In this document: positions 6,544-15,307 of the stretch, in pieces
How positions within the stretch are numbered: position 1 is the first letter of the stretch
Layout of the letters: the number at the start of each line of letters is the position of its first letter
Assembly: GCA_945865315.1 (NCBI GenBank)
Contig: CAMBDK010000016.1
Coordinates: 1 to 38,946, forward strand
Direction: 5' to 3'
From: Chitinophaga pinensis
GTDB taxonomy: Bacteria; Bacteroidota; Bacteroidia; 2-12-FULL-35-15
Length of the DNA stretch: 38,946 nt
Translations under genes and position numbers: made by a program
Notes under the pieces: generated by a model
Database searches by the model: none
What the model was told of the DNA's origin: nothing
The model's input: only the letters and a program-made list of their open reading frames with translations

Positions 6544-9114
6544 ATGAAAAAAATTACACTTTTGTTTCTCTTGTTTTCAATAAGTTTGACAGGTTTTTGT
6601 ACCACTTGGACAATTAATAACTCAGCAAATACTTTTACCCCTTCGACCATAACTATAAATGTTGGCGACAGCGTAAAATTTGTCACCACCTCCTCACACG
6701 ATGCCAGAGAAGTAAGTCAAATAACTTGGAATGCAAACGGCAATACTGCTCTATCTGCTGGATTCCAGACTGCTTTTGGTGGTGGAGTTGTTTTACCTTC
6801 ACAACTTGGAGTGGGTACGCATTATTATGTATGTACACCTCACGCTTCCTTAGGTATGAAAGGAACCATTATCGTTCAAAATTGTAATTCACCTGCAACT
6901 CCAGGCACTATTAGCGGAAATACAAACGTTTGTGGAGCAAGCTCAAATATTTATAGCATACCGGCTGTAACAGGTGCAACATCCTATACTTGGACCTTGC
7001 CTGGTGGCTGGATAGGAACTTCCACAACAAACTCCCTTTCTGCAGTTGCAAGCACAACAGGTGGCAACATTACTGTAACTGCAAACAATTCCTGCGGTTC
7101 ATCTATAGCCCAAACATTGGCTGTAACCACGAATACTGCTCCAAGTTCACCAGCTACTATCAACGGCAATGAAACTATTTGTGCAACAAGTTCAAACACC
7201 TATAGCATATCGGCTGTAACAGGTGCAACGTCCTATACTTGGACCTTGCCTGGTGGCTGGACAGGAACTTCAACAACAAATTCTATCACTTCTACTTCAA
7301 GTACCACAAGCGGAAACATTACTGTAACAGCAAACAATGCTTGTGGCTCATCTTCAAACCAAACATTAGTTGTTACTGTGATCGCTTCGATTCCTGCTGC
7401 ACCAGGATCTATTAATGGCGATACAAACGTTTGTGGAGCAAGCTCAAATATTTATAGCATAATGGCAGTAAGCGGAGCAACTTCTTATACTTGGACTTTA
7501 CCTTCAGGCTGGATAGGAACATCAACGACAAATTCAATTACTTCTGTTGCAAGTTCTACAAGCGGAAATATCACGGTAACAGCAAAAAATGCTTGTGGCT
7601 CATCTTCAAACCAAACATTAGTTGTGACTGTGAACGCTTCTATTCCAGCTGCGCCCGGAACTATTAATGGCGACACAAACGTTTGTGGAGCAAGCTCAAA
7701 TATTTATAGCATAGCGGCTGTAACAGGTGCAACATCCTATACTTGGACCTTGCCTGGTGGCTGGACAGGAATTTCAACAACAAACTCTCTTTCTGCAGTT
7801 GCAAGCACAACAGGTGGCAATATTACTGTGACTGCAAACAATGCTTGCGGTTCATCTATAGCCCAAACATTGACTGTAAACATGAATACTGCTCCAACTT
7901 TACCAGCAACTATCAGCGGCAATGAAACCATTTGTGCAACAAGTTCAAACACCTATAGCACAACGGCTGTAACAGGTGCAACGTCTTATACTTGGACCTT
8001 GCCAGGTGGCTGGACAGGAACTTCAACAACAAATTCTATCACTTCTACTTCAAGTACCACAAGCGGAAACATTACTGTAACAGCAAACAATGCTTGTGGC
8101 TCATCTTCAAACCAAACATTAGTTGTGAATGTGAACGCTTCTATTCCGGCTGCACCCGGAACTATTAATGGCGATACAACCGTTTGTGGAGCAAGCTCAA
8201 ATATTTATAGCATAACGGCAGTAAGCGGGGCAACTTCTTATACTTGGACCTTGCCAGGTGGCTGGACAGGAACTTCAACAACAAACTCTCTTTCTGCAGT
8301 TGCAAGCACAACAGGTGGCAATATTACTGTGACTGCAAACAATGCTTGCGGTTCATCTGCAACTCAAACAGTAATTGTAACAGTGAGTGGTGGCTCTGCC
8401 CTTTCTCAACCTGGACCTATCAGTGGAAATGCATCAGTTTGTCCGGCTAGTTCAAACACTTATAGTATAACAGCAGTAAGCGGGGCAACTTCTTATACTT
8501 GGACTTTACCTTCAGGCTGGATAGGAACATCAACGACAAATTCAATTACCTCTGTTGCAAGTTCTACAAGCGGAAACATTACAATATCTGCAAATAATTC
8601 TTGCGGTTCATCAGCAGCTCAAACATTAAGTTTGACTGTGAATTCTGTCGACACTTCCGTTTCACAATCTGGAGCAATCCTCACCGCTGGTGCTTCAGGA
8701 GCAGTATACCAATGGATAAATTGTATTGACAATACTCCTATTTCTGGACAAACCAATCAGAGTTTTACTGCTTCTACCAATGGAAATTATGCGGTAATTG
8801 TAGTACAAAACACTTGTTCCAACACTTCATCCTGTTATAACATATTTAGTGTTGGTATAATTGAAAACAACTCTTCAATGATTATAATTATTTATCCCAA
8901 TCCTTCCAATGGAAAATTTATAATTGAAATGAAACAGATGGAAAATGGAGTAATTGAAATTTACAATGCTCTTGGAGAAAAAGTGTATCAATCTATACTA
9001 TTATCAACACATAATGTTACGACAATAGACCTCAGTATGCAACCCAAAGGAATTTATTTTGCAAATATTTATGACGGAGAGAAAATTAATTCGAAAAAAA
9101 TAATTGTTCAATAA
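6544..9114 (+). CDS. Secreted T9SS protein with blue-copper domain and seven Ig/PKD-like repeats
   Basis: An 856-residue secreted protein. Residues 1-19 are a signal peptide. Residues 20-112 form a plastocyanin-like domain with a complete type 1 copper ligand set: His52 (SHDAREV), then Cys97, His100 and Met105 in YVCTPHASLGM. Residues 122-704 are seven tandem repeats of 83-85 residues with a TSYTWTLP core, GW-x-G-TSTTNS and a paired C-G-x-S motif, like PKD/Ig-type adhesive repeats. The C-terminus (about 785-856) is a T9SS type A sorting domain (YPNPSNGKFIIE ... KGIYFANI). Predicted location: cell surface or medium. It probably binds copper or moves electrons; no catalytic function is evident. 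It is monocistronic. Confidence 0.85.
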   Translation: MKKITLLFLLFSISLTGFCTTWTINNSANTFTPSTITINVGDSVKFVTTSSHDAREVSQITWNANGNTALSAGFQTAFGGGVVLPSQLGVGTHYYVCTPHASLGMKGTIIVQNCNSPATPGTISGNTNVCGASSNIYSIPAVTGATSYTWTLPGGWIGTSTTNSLSAVASTTGGNITVTANNSCGSSIAQTLAVTTNTAPSSPATINGNETICATSSNTYSISAVTGATSYTWTLPGGWTGTSTTNSITSTSSTTSGNITVTANNACGSSSNQTLVVTVIASIPAAPGSINGDTNVCGASSNIYSIMAVSGATSYTWTLPSGWIGTSTTNSITSVASSTSGNITVTAKNACGSSSNQTLVVTVNASIPAAPGTINGDTNVCGASSNIYSIAAVTGATSYTWTLPGGWTGISTTNSLSAVASTTGGNITVTANNACGSSIAQTLTVNMNTAPTLPATISGNETICATSSNTYSTTAVTGATSYTWTLPGGWTGTSTTNSITSTSSTTSGNITVTANNACGSSSNQTLVVNVNASIPAAPGTINGDTTVCGASSNIYSITAVSGATSYTWTLPGGWTGTSTTNSLSAVASTTGGNITVTANNACGSSATQTVIVTVSGGSALSQPGPISGNASVCPASSNTYSITAVSGATSYTWTLPSGWIGTSTTNSITSVASSTSGNITISANNSCGSSAAQTLSLTVNSVDTSVSQSGAILTAGASGAVYQWINCIDNTPISGQTNQSFTASTNGNYAVIVVQNTCSNTSSCYNIFSVGIIENNSSMIIIIYPNPSNGKFIIEMKQMENGVIEIYNALGEKVYQSILLSTHNVTTIDLSMQPKGIYFANIYDGEKINSKKIIVQ
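6907..8655 (+). repeat. Seven ~252-bp tandem coding repeats with a 753-bp higher order
   Basis: Repeat units in protein coordinates are 122-204, 205-288, 289-372, 373-455, 456-539, 540-624 and 625-704. Units 1 and 4 resemble each other most (SLSAVASTTGG, SIAQT), as do 2 and 5 (ETICATSSNTYS, STSSTTSG), giving a three-unit period of 251 residues. Unit 6 looks like a hybrid: its head resembles unit 3, its tail unit 4. Similarity is high at the DNA level too, so the array is probably recombinationally active or recently expanded. Confidence 0.85.
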
Positions 9115-9123
9115 CAAATACGA

Positions 9124-9185
9124 CCGGTGTTTTGTATTTTACTAACTATGCGTTGATTATCAGAGGCGAAAACCCATAACACCGG
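9124..9185. repeat. Palindromic intergenic element after the copper-domain gene
   Basis: Arms CCGGTGTT (9124-9131) and AACACCGG (9178-9185) enclose 46 nt; the right arm contains CCATAACACC, resembling the left end of the element at 14,872. A small hairpin AAGCAG-AATT-CTGCTT-like follows directly (9188-9205). The rest of the 290-bp gap to the next gene holds no gene. Confidence 0.45.
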
Positions 9186-9404
9186 CTAAGCAGAATTGCT
9201 GCTTTGTAAAAGTTTGCAAATCCAACTTTGGTTGCTTCTCGAAATTTCTTAGATTGTGCGCATTTACTTTTGTACTTTTAATAAAATTTATCGGTAAAGA
9301 CAGTTTTGCTATTCAAATCCGCAACTGTGCCTTGTCGCTAATTTTTATAGCCAATGCATAGACTAAAAATAAAAACAGCAATAACAATCTAAAAACCATA
9401 GATA

Positions 9405-10322
9405 ATGAAAAAACAATTTACATTACTAATGCTGACAATAATTCCTGCCATCGTTTGGGGACAACCAACAATTACCAACGCTGAGGACTTCACAATAGGA
9501 ACAGTTTTAAAATTCCAAAAGTGCAACCCTACTAGCGTAAGCGCAGGAAGCTCAGGTGCAAGTCAGACATGGAATTTTTCTGCTTTAGCAACACTGCCAG
9601 ACACTACAACAGAGTGGATGGTATTGCCTTCTTCTACTACTAATGGAAGTTTATTCCCAACGGCAAATCAGGTTGAAAAATATTCTGATGGCCGTTTTGT
9701 ATATGTTAACAAAACAGCTAACGAAAATTACTTAGTGGGTTTTATAGATACTACAAATAGTTATCCAGCCACTCATTATCCTAATCCAATGCTTTTTGCT
9801 AAACGACCACTTAATTATGGAACAATAGTTACCGATACTTTTACAATGACTGGCTCCTCTGCTTTAGGTATCGTCACAATTAATCCTGATGCTTATGGGA
9901 CACTAATTCTACCAAATGGAACGCATAATAATGTTTTAAGGGTTAAAATTACTGAAGTACATCCATGGTTTAATTTTATTGTTTACGTTTGGTTTGATGG
10001 CATTAATACTTCAGCATTATTAAAAATAGATAACCAACCAAATGTGGAGTATTTGCTAAGTGAAACAGTAGGTATTGCAGAAATCAACAACAAAAGATGT
10101 TTCAATTTTTATCCGAATCCTGCAACAAAGCAAATATCATTTGAATCAGAGGATACAGGAGAATTATCAATTACAAATAACCTCGGACAAGTTGTATTAC
10201 AAATTTTTATTAATGATAAACAAACAAATATTTCGACAGAGAATTTAGAACATGGAATTTATCATTTGACATTTGAGACGAAAAAAAATAAGACTACATC
10301 GGAGTTAATCATTCAACGATAA
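9405..10322 (+). CDS. Secreted protein with T9SS sorting domain, function unknown
   Basis: A 305-residue protein with a signal peptide (residues 1-19, MKKQFTLLMLTIIPAIVWG). The body (20-225) is beta-rich with many Thr, Ser and Asn residues and contains no motif I recognise; it includes TWNFSAL and a long Tyr/Pro-rich stretch. The C-terminus (about 232-305) is a T9SS type A sorting domain with FYPNPATKQISFE and HGIYHLTF. It is expected outside the cell or attached to its surface. It stands alone on the plus strand between two palindromic intergenic regions. Related Bacteroidota proteins are usually called hypothetical T9SS cargo. Confidence 0.8.
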   Translation: MKKQFTLLMLTIIPAIVWGQPTITNAEDFTIGTVLKFQKCNPTSVSAGSSGASQTWNFSALATLPDTTTEWMVLPSSTTNGSLFPTANQVEKYSDGRFVYVNKTANENYLVGFIDTTNSYPATHYPNPMLFAKRPLNYGTIVTDTFTMTGSSALGIVTINPDAYGTLILPNGTHNNVLRVKITEVHPWFNFIVYVWFDGINTSALLKIDNQPNVEYLLSETVGIAEINNKRCFNFYPNPATKQISFESEDTGELSITNNLGQVVLQIFINDKQTNISTENLEHGIYHLTFETKKNKTTSELIIQR

Positions 10323-10430
10323 GTTGCGACAGGCAATAAAGTAATGGCTTTAACACGGGTATTGCATTAGTGGGCGAACATTGCGAGCATAAACATTTGA
10401 GCAATAAATAAACTTTGCTACAGTTGTAAA

Positions 10431-10595
10431 ATGCCCAAAAGTTGGGAAGACAATACAAATGTTGTTATTAGTGCAATTACGCTTGTTGGTATAGCATTGC
10501 TATTGGAGTTATTTTTTCAGAAAACAATAAAAAATAAAACTGGCTATAACAAAACAAACCACTACAAAATGACAGAAAAGATTTGGTGCAGCTAA
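10431..10595 (+). CDS. Possible 54-residue single-helix membrane protein
   Basis: An ATG-started frame encodes a short polar start, one hydrophobic helix (residues 11-29, VVISAITLVGIALLLELFF) and a basic, Lys/Asn-rich tail. This would be a small inner-membrane protein with the tail in the cytoplasm. It lies in the gap after a T9SS gene, in a stretch that includes palindromic fragments, so it may equally be a spurious frame in a non-coding repeat. Confidence 0.25.
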   Translation: MPKSWEDNTNVVISAITLVGIALLLELFFQKTIKNKTGYNKTNHYKMTEKIWCS

Positions 10596-10633
10596 AATTT
10601 TCAATTTAAAAAATCCGCAATAGGAAGTTTTTG

Positions 10634-13348
10634 TTATTCCCTGATAACCCTATTAATAATAACATTAGCATCAGTAATAATTTTCACAAAGTATATTCCC
10701 TTTCCGACATTTTGCAAATCTATTTCCTTTTTATAGTTTCCTTTAAAGTGATGCAATTTTTCCTGGTAAATTAATTGTCCGTTTATGCTAAACAGTTCTA
10801 TCAGAAAAGAGTTGGTGTTATGATTATTATATGAAATATTTAAATCCTTTGTGGCAGGATTTGGGAAGATACTCAACAATTGATCATCAAAAATTGTTTC
10901 TACATCCACATAATCATAGCTAATGTAATCAGAAGATGCGAAACAGCCAAAAGTGGTATCAGTAACTGTTACTGAATAGGAGCCATTTTCTGTTATAATG
11001 TAATTTTGAGAGATCGCCCCAGTTATTAAAACACCGTTTAAATACCATTGATTGCCGGTTGCAGCAATGGATGTTAATGTATCGTTACTAAGAGTGATAT
11101 AAGGTATTGGTTGTGAAGGATAAACAATAACATCTATTGAAGCCGAAGTTGCAGAACATCCGTTTGTATCGGTTACCTTAACATTAAAACTACCTGAATC
11201 AGAAACTAAAATATTTTGCGTTATTTCACCATTACTCCAGTAATAATTAGCTATGCCTGCAGAACCCGCTGTTAGAATAACAGAATCTTCTTTACAAAAA
11301 GTCGTTGCTCCTGATGGATTTATAATTACTGAAGGATTTGAATTTACAATAACTGACACCAAAATTAATGAAGAACCGGAACATCCATTATCACTTGTAA
11401 CATCAACAGAAAAAATTCCAGTATTTGAAACTGTGATTGTTTGTGTTGTTGCTCCATTGCTCCATAAGTATGAAACAAAACCAGCGCTGGCATCCAGCAC
11501 AACACTGTCTCCCTGACAAAAAGTAGTAGAACTGTTTGCAGTAATCACAGGATTTAAACTTGAATTGATATTTACATTCAGTGATAGTGTGGTGGAGCAA
11601 TTAGTTGAAGGATTTGTTTCAGTTATGGTAGCGATTCCTGTTCCTCCTGTTCCCCAGTCTGCAAATATTGAATCTGTGTTTTGACCGTATGCAATTGTTC
11701 CCCCCGTTATTGACCAGAAAAAAATATTTCCTGAATTAATTACAGAATAAACTACTCCGGTAGAATTTGAACAAACAGAATTTTGTCCTGCTACAGTAGG
11801 TGTTGGATAAGGATTATCTATTACTGCTACTGAATCACAGCTTGACCAACAGCCAGCCGTTGACCTTGCTCTTATCTTATATGATCCTGCAGATGGTGCT
11901 GTATAGGTTAAACCGGAGCTGTCTGTGCTTGTTCCGCAAGTTGTTCCTTGCCAGTAAAAAGTAACTCCTACAGGAGGAACTGCTATTGATAATACCTGGT
12001 TGCCGCAAGTATTGGCTGTGGCGGTGGGCGTTGGAGGATCAATTGGTATCGTATTTATGGTAACTATTTTTGAACTGCAAGGTGACCATCCTCCGTTAGT
12101 AAATTTTGCTCTTAAATAATACGTTCCCGAAGTGTTAACAATATATGTCAAACCAGGATTTGCAATGCTCGTTCCGCAACTTGTTCCTTGCCAATAAAAA
12201 TCAACACCGGAAGGCGGAATCACTCTTGTTAGTATTTTTGGTCCGCATGTAGCAGTGCTTAGCGTTGGAACTGGTGGTGCAGCAGGAACTACTGGGTCGC
12301 AACCATTAGATGTTTTGAGGGCGTTATATGGTGCTGTATTTAACACTGCATTCATTCTCACTTTTTGTCCATTGGTAAAAAGATTTCTGCTATCGCAACC
12401 CGAACAAGAGCCGGAACAATAACCTGGTGTATAGTCCATATAATTCATAAACATTTTACCATTGCTATTAGGTGAACACGCGTCCACTTTTGGAAATGAT
12501 CCCGGACAGGCAGATGTTTTATCTGCCTGGTTAGGAGTATCAGAAACATAGTCGCTCCCGCCGCAACCGCCTCCATCATCACCCCAAATATGACGTAAAT
12601 TAAAGTAATGCCCCACTTCATGCGTTACAACCCATTTACCAGTTCCAAGAAAACCATAACGGCAAACAACCCCATATGTATTGCTCACTGAACCTGTTGG
12701 AAATTCGGCAAAAGAGACATCCACATCGCATATCCAGATGTTTAAATATTTTTTTACATTCCAGGCATTTAACCCTCCGGTAGAAAAGAATTTTATATTA
12801 TTGTTTGTATGATAAAATTGCTGAACGGTGGTTAGTCTTCTTTCAATACCGTTTGTAGAATCACCCACAGGTGTACGCTGTGCAAAACAGAATTGAATAT
12901 TGGTGTTAGCGGCAATTGGCTGCCAAACATTGGGAGTAAGATACGCATCAGGATTTGTTCTGCTATAATCTCTATTCAACTCCGCAAGAATCTGGTTACA
13001 TTTAGTATTAGAAATATTTTCAGTATTATTTTTATAAACTATATGAAAGACAACAGGAATTGTAACAACAGCTCTGTTTTCATCTTCCGGATTATCAGCA
13101 ATCCATTGTTGAATTTGTTTTTCATAATCTGCCTCCCTCGCAGCAAGGAATGGATCAGACAACTTTGCAGCATTTAGGTATTCCATTGTGCCGCAGGATT
13201 CATCTTGCGATGGCTGTTGCGCATTAGCAGTAAATGATAAAATGAGATATGATAAAAAAAAAATAAGTAAAAGGGGCCTTTTTCCAAAGAGAAACGAGCA
13301 TTTTATTTTGTTAAATCCTATTGCTTGGGGTAAAAGGTATTTTGCCAT
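10634..13348 (-). CDS. M43 (pappalysin-like) zinc metalloprotease with T9SS tail
   Basis: A 904-residue secreted protease. A long signal peptide ends near residue 43 (TANAQQ). Residues 50-345 are an M43 peptidase: zinc motif HEVGHYFNLRH at 243-253 (His243, Glu244, His247, His253) and Met-turn MNYMDYT at 301-307, with several Cys pairs typical of the family. Two repeats of about 75 residues follow (368-520, each with FYWQGT-C-GTS and a closing W-S-x-C). Next come Ig/PKD-like domains containing C-Q-G-D-S-V-x-L-x-A and Y-x-W-S-N-G motifs (about 530-760). The T9SS sorting domain is at 825-904 (FPNPATKDLNISY). It cleaves proteins outside the cell. It is the only minus-strand gene between 6.5 and 19 kb. 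Confidence 0.9.
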   Translation of the reverse strand: MAKYLLPQAIGFNKIKCSFLFGKRPLLLIFFLSYLILSFTANAQQPSQDESCGTMEYLNAAKLSDPFLAAREADYEKQIQQWIADNPEDENRAVVTIPVVFHIVYKNNTENISNTKCNQILAELNRDYSRTNPDAYLTPNVWQPIAANTNIQFCFAQRTPVGDSTNGIERRLTTVQQFYHTNNNIKFFSTGGLNAWNVKKYLNIWICDVDVSFAEFPTGSVSNTYGVVCRYGFLGTGKWVVTHEVGHYFNLRHIWGDDGGGCGGSDYVSDTPNQADKTSACPGSFPKVDACSPNSNGKMFMNYMDYTPGYCSGSCSGCDSRNLFTNGQKVRMNAVLNTAPYNALKTSNGCDPVVPAAPPVPTLSTATCGPKILTRVIPPSGVDFYWQGTSCGTSIANPGLTYIVNTSGTYYLRAKFTNGGWSPCSSKIVTINTIPIDPPTPTATANTCGNQVLSIAVPPVGVTFYWQGTTCGTSTDSSGLTYTAPSAGSYKIRARSTAGCWSSCDSVAVIDNPYPTPTVAGQNSVCSNSTGVVYSVINSGNIFFWSITGGTIAYGQNTDSIFADWGTGGTGIATITETNPSTNCSTTLSLNVNINSSLNPVITANSSTTFCQGDSVVLDASAGFVSYLWSNGATTQTITVSNTGIFSVDVTSDNGCSGSSLILVSVIVNSNPSVIINPSGATTFCKEDSVILTAGSAGIANYYWSNGEITQNILVSDSGSFNVKVTDTNGCSATSASIDVIVYPSQPIPYITLSNDTLTSIAATGNQWYLNGVLITGAISQNYIITENGSYSVTVTDTTFGCFASSDYISYDYVDVETIFDDQLLSIFPNPATKDLNISYNNHNTNSFLIELFSINGQLIYQEKLHHFKGNYKKEIDLQNVGKGIYFVKIITDANVIINRVIRE

Positions 13349-13677
13349 TGGATCAAATTTAAAATAATTCGTAAAAGTATTTTAACCCCTACTATAAATT
13401 TAATAACAAATAATTGATAAAAAAATACAAAACAAAATGATTAATTCAAAATCAATAGATTGGTCAGTCCAGTCATGTAAAGATATTAAAATAAAGGAAA
13501 TTAACAAATTATAATTACAATAAATTAAAAAAAAAAATACTTTGGCAGAAAAAATAAAACAATCATAGTAGCAAGTATTTACTGAGGTTTTAAAAAATAT
13601 TTTTTTATTTTTCCTCAATAATATTAACAATTTTATATACCTTTTTACAATCGTATTTTCTGGAGGTTGCATCCATT
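13349..13677. other. AT-rich gene-free stretch
   Basis: The region upstream of the protease gene is very AT-rich, with long T and A runs. A 26-codon forward frame from 13437 has no recognisable content. No clear promoter box was found for the protease; nothing else is supported. Confidence 0.5.
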
Positions 13678-14032
13678 GAATCTTATACTGCTTACAATAT
13701 TGCAAATTTTAAATATGATTATCAAAATAATTGTTACACTTGTCATGAATAAAATACAATACATACCAATGGTAAATGGCATAAAAAAGACAGAGGTAAA
13801 TCGTGCGTTAAAATAGAACAATAAAAAAAAGCTTGCAGCACTTGTCCAGTTAAAGATTTATACAAAAAAATAAATATTGACGAATGATAGAACGAAGTGA
13901 AAACAAACCTTCTCTTGAACAAATTAAACATTGAAGTAAATCCAAAGCTATACAAACAAAGGTAAACTATTGTTGACTATCCTTTTGGTATATTAAAAAA
14001 AACAATAGGGCTTTTATTAAATCATAACTAAG
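13678..14032 (+). pseudogene. IS1182-family transposase remnant
   Basis: One forward frame, broken by several stops, reads FKYDYQNNCYTCHE, then NGKWHKKDRGKS, then KACSTCPVKDLYKK. A second frame continues with LYKQR, a stop and VDYPFGILKKTIG. These are the Cys-rich zinc-binding block and the C-terminal HPFG-x-IK block of IS1182-type transposases, in the right order and spacing but with the middle shrunken. The N-terminal catalytic part is missing. Inverted terminal repeats were not found. This is an old, dead insertion. Confidence 0.75.
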
Positions 14033-14097
14033 AAAGAAAAAAAACGCGCCCATGCTTTTGAAGGCTTGATTTTAAAAGCTTTTAAATTTGCGTTTAC

Positions 14098-14325
14098 TTA
14101 TGAATATTATTGATAAAAATGTGTCTAAAAAAGTTGCTCAAAGAACTTCCCTTTTTATTTTTTCAAAAAAGAACCTCCATTAACAAAAATAAAGCGAATA
14201 CCTTGATTCCTATTTTTTAAAAAACCAATTCCAATTTTGTATTATTTTAAAATACATTAATGCGATTTACTGGGATCCATTTTTTTTACTACTTTTGATT
14301 GTAATGGTTAGTTTTTTAGACAAAC
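14098..14325 (+). repeat. Direct repeat copy 1, leader of the gene at 14,379
   Basis: About 228 bp that match 15002-15222 across nearly the whole length, with blocks such as ACCTTGATTCCTATTTT, GGATCCATTTTTTTTAC and TTTTTAGACAAAC. Each copy ends 53-85 bp before a plus-strand gene, so the repeat probably supplies a promoter or leader. The left part contains a short imperfect hairpin around AAGTT-CTCAAAGAACTT. Confidence 0.8.
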
Positions 14326-14378
14326 TCACGTTAGCTGCAATTGTAAAATCGATTTCCAAAACATAATTTAGATTAACA

Positions 14379-14837
14379 ATGAAAACAAAAAATAAACTTG
14401 ACAAAATGTTCGGACCAGTTGGAACTTCAGCAGGAGTAACTCTATTTGTTGCTGGATTAATTATAACTTATTTCTCATTGATAGGATATATTTTAGTTTT
14501 AATTGGAGCTTTTGTCGGATTTACTTCAACAAGCACATTGATTGATTTTGAAAATAAGAGATTAAGATTTACAAATAATATATTTGGAATTTTTCCAATT
14601 GGAAAATGGGTTTTTATTGAAACAGATATGAAAATTGGTATTAGAAAATCAAATAAAGTATGGGCAGCAAATAGCCGGAGTAATCGTAGCTTGATTATAG
14701 CTAATAATGATTATAGGTTGATTCTTTATGATTCTAATGGTAGAGAGATTTTGCCAATTCAAAAATTTGACAATCTTGATTCAGCAAAGTCAAATTTGGA
14801 TAAAATTAGTAAAGAAATAGGGATAGAAATAATTTGA
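14379..14837 (+). CDS. Small membrane protein with two N-terminal helices
   Basis: A 152-residue protein. Two membrane helices lie at about residues 15-33 and 35-52 (GVTLFVAGLIITYF and LIGYILVLIGAFVGF), separated by a very short turn. The rest is cytoplasmic and beta-rich, with a final helix (DSAKSNLDKISKEIG). This arrangement resembles bacterial PH-like membrane proteins, but no diagnostic motif is visible and I cannot name a family. It sits between two direct repeats, with a palindromic element 35 bp after its stop, like a cassette. Confidence 0.65.
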   Translation: MKTKNKLDKMFGPVGTSAGVTLFVAGLIITYFSLIGYILVLIGAFVGFTSTSTLIDFENKRLRFTNNIFGIFPIGKWVFIETDMKIGIRKSNKVWAANSRSNRSLIIANNDYRLILYDSNGREILPIQKFDNLDSAKSNLDKISKEIGIEII

Positions 14838-14871
14838 TTTTTTAAAATCAAGATTATATGAAACAACTGTA

Positions 14872-14986
14872 GCATAACACCTAAGGTTTCTTATCGCCTG
14901 AAAGGCGAACAATGAAACCTATATTGCACTTAACCGTTTATGCGGTGGGGGCATATCTGGCTATCGATTTGTTATGGGGATTGCGC
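14872..14986 (+). repeat. Two-hairpin intergenic element, copy 1 (full length)
   Basis: It begins GCATAACACC and ends GTTATGGGGATTGCG; the end hexamers CATAAC/GTTATG are complementary. Inside, hairpin 1 has AGGTTTC (14884-14890) pairing with GAAACCT (14914-14920) around CGCCT/AGGCG, and hairpin 2 has ACCG/CGGT (14933-14946). It shares most of its length with the copy at 19157 and about 40 bp with 16659. It follows the gene at 14379 and directly precedes direct repeat copy 2. Confidence 0.75.
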
Positions 14987-15001
14987 TTCATTTGCGCAAA
15001 A

Positions 15002-15222
15002 TTATGAACATTATTGATAATAATGTGTTTTAAAAGTTCCTTAAAGAACTTGGCTTTTTTTTTCAAAAAACAAGCTCTATAAACAAAAATAAAGCTAATA
15101 CCTTGATTCCTATTTTAAAAAACCCAATTCCAACTTTGTTTTTGTACGCTGCTTAATTATCTTCTAATGAGATCCATTTTTTTTACGACTTTTGATTGAA
15201 ATGGTTGTTTTTTTAGACAAAC
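15002..15222 (+). repeat. Direct repeat copy 2, leader of the gene at 15,308
   Basis: The partner of 14098-14325, with scattered substitutions and small indels, mostly in its second half. It starts 15 bp after the two-hairpin element at 14872 and ends 85 bp before the Ntn-hydrolase gene. The 470-bp gap between the two genes consists almost wholly of these two elements. Confidence 0.8.
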
Positions 15223-15307
15223 AGCCTTAGCGGAAAGCTTTTGGGACAGTGCTTACTTTAAACATTGGAGATTTGTATAATAATAAAAAGAAAAACTCAT
15301 TAGAAAT

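Noticed and set aside
6984-7952. Long minus-strand and alternative-phase frames inside the T9SS repeat gene
   Set aside because: They recur with the repeat period and mirror its codons; they have no start context or family motifs and are shadows of the coding repeats.
6907-8655. Regularly spaced repeats resembling an array such as CRISPR
   Set aside because: Units are about 252 bp, in frame and translate to one protein domain; repeat and spacer sizes do not fit CRISPR and no cas genes are near.
10634-13348. Toxin or phage-tail interpretation of the repeat-bearing protease
   Set aside because: The HEVGH zinc motif, Met-turn and T9SS tail fit a secreted M43 protease fully; no toxin delivery motifs are present.
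13400-13955. Minus-strand frames of 70-100 codons upstream of the protease gene
   Set aside because: Composition is that of random AT-rich DNA, and the right part is antisense to the IS1182-like remnant.
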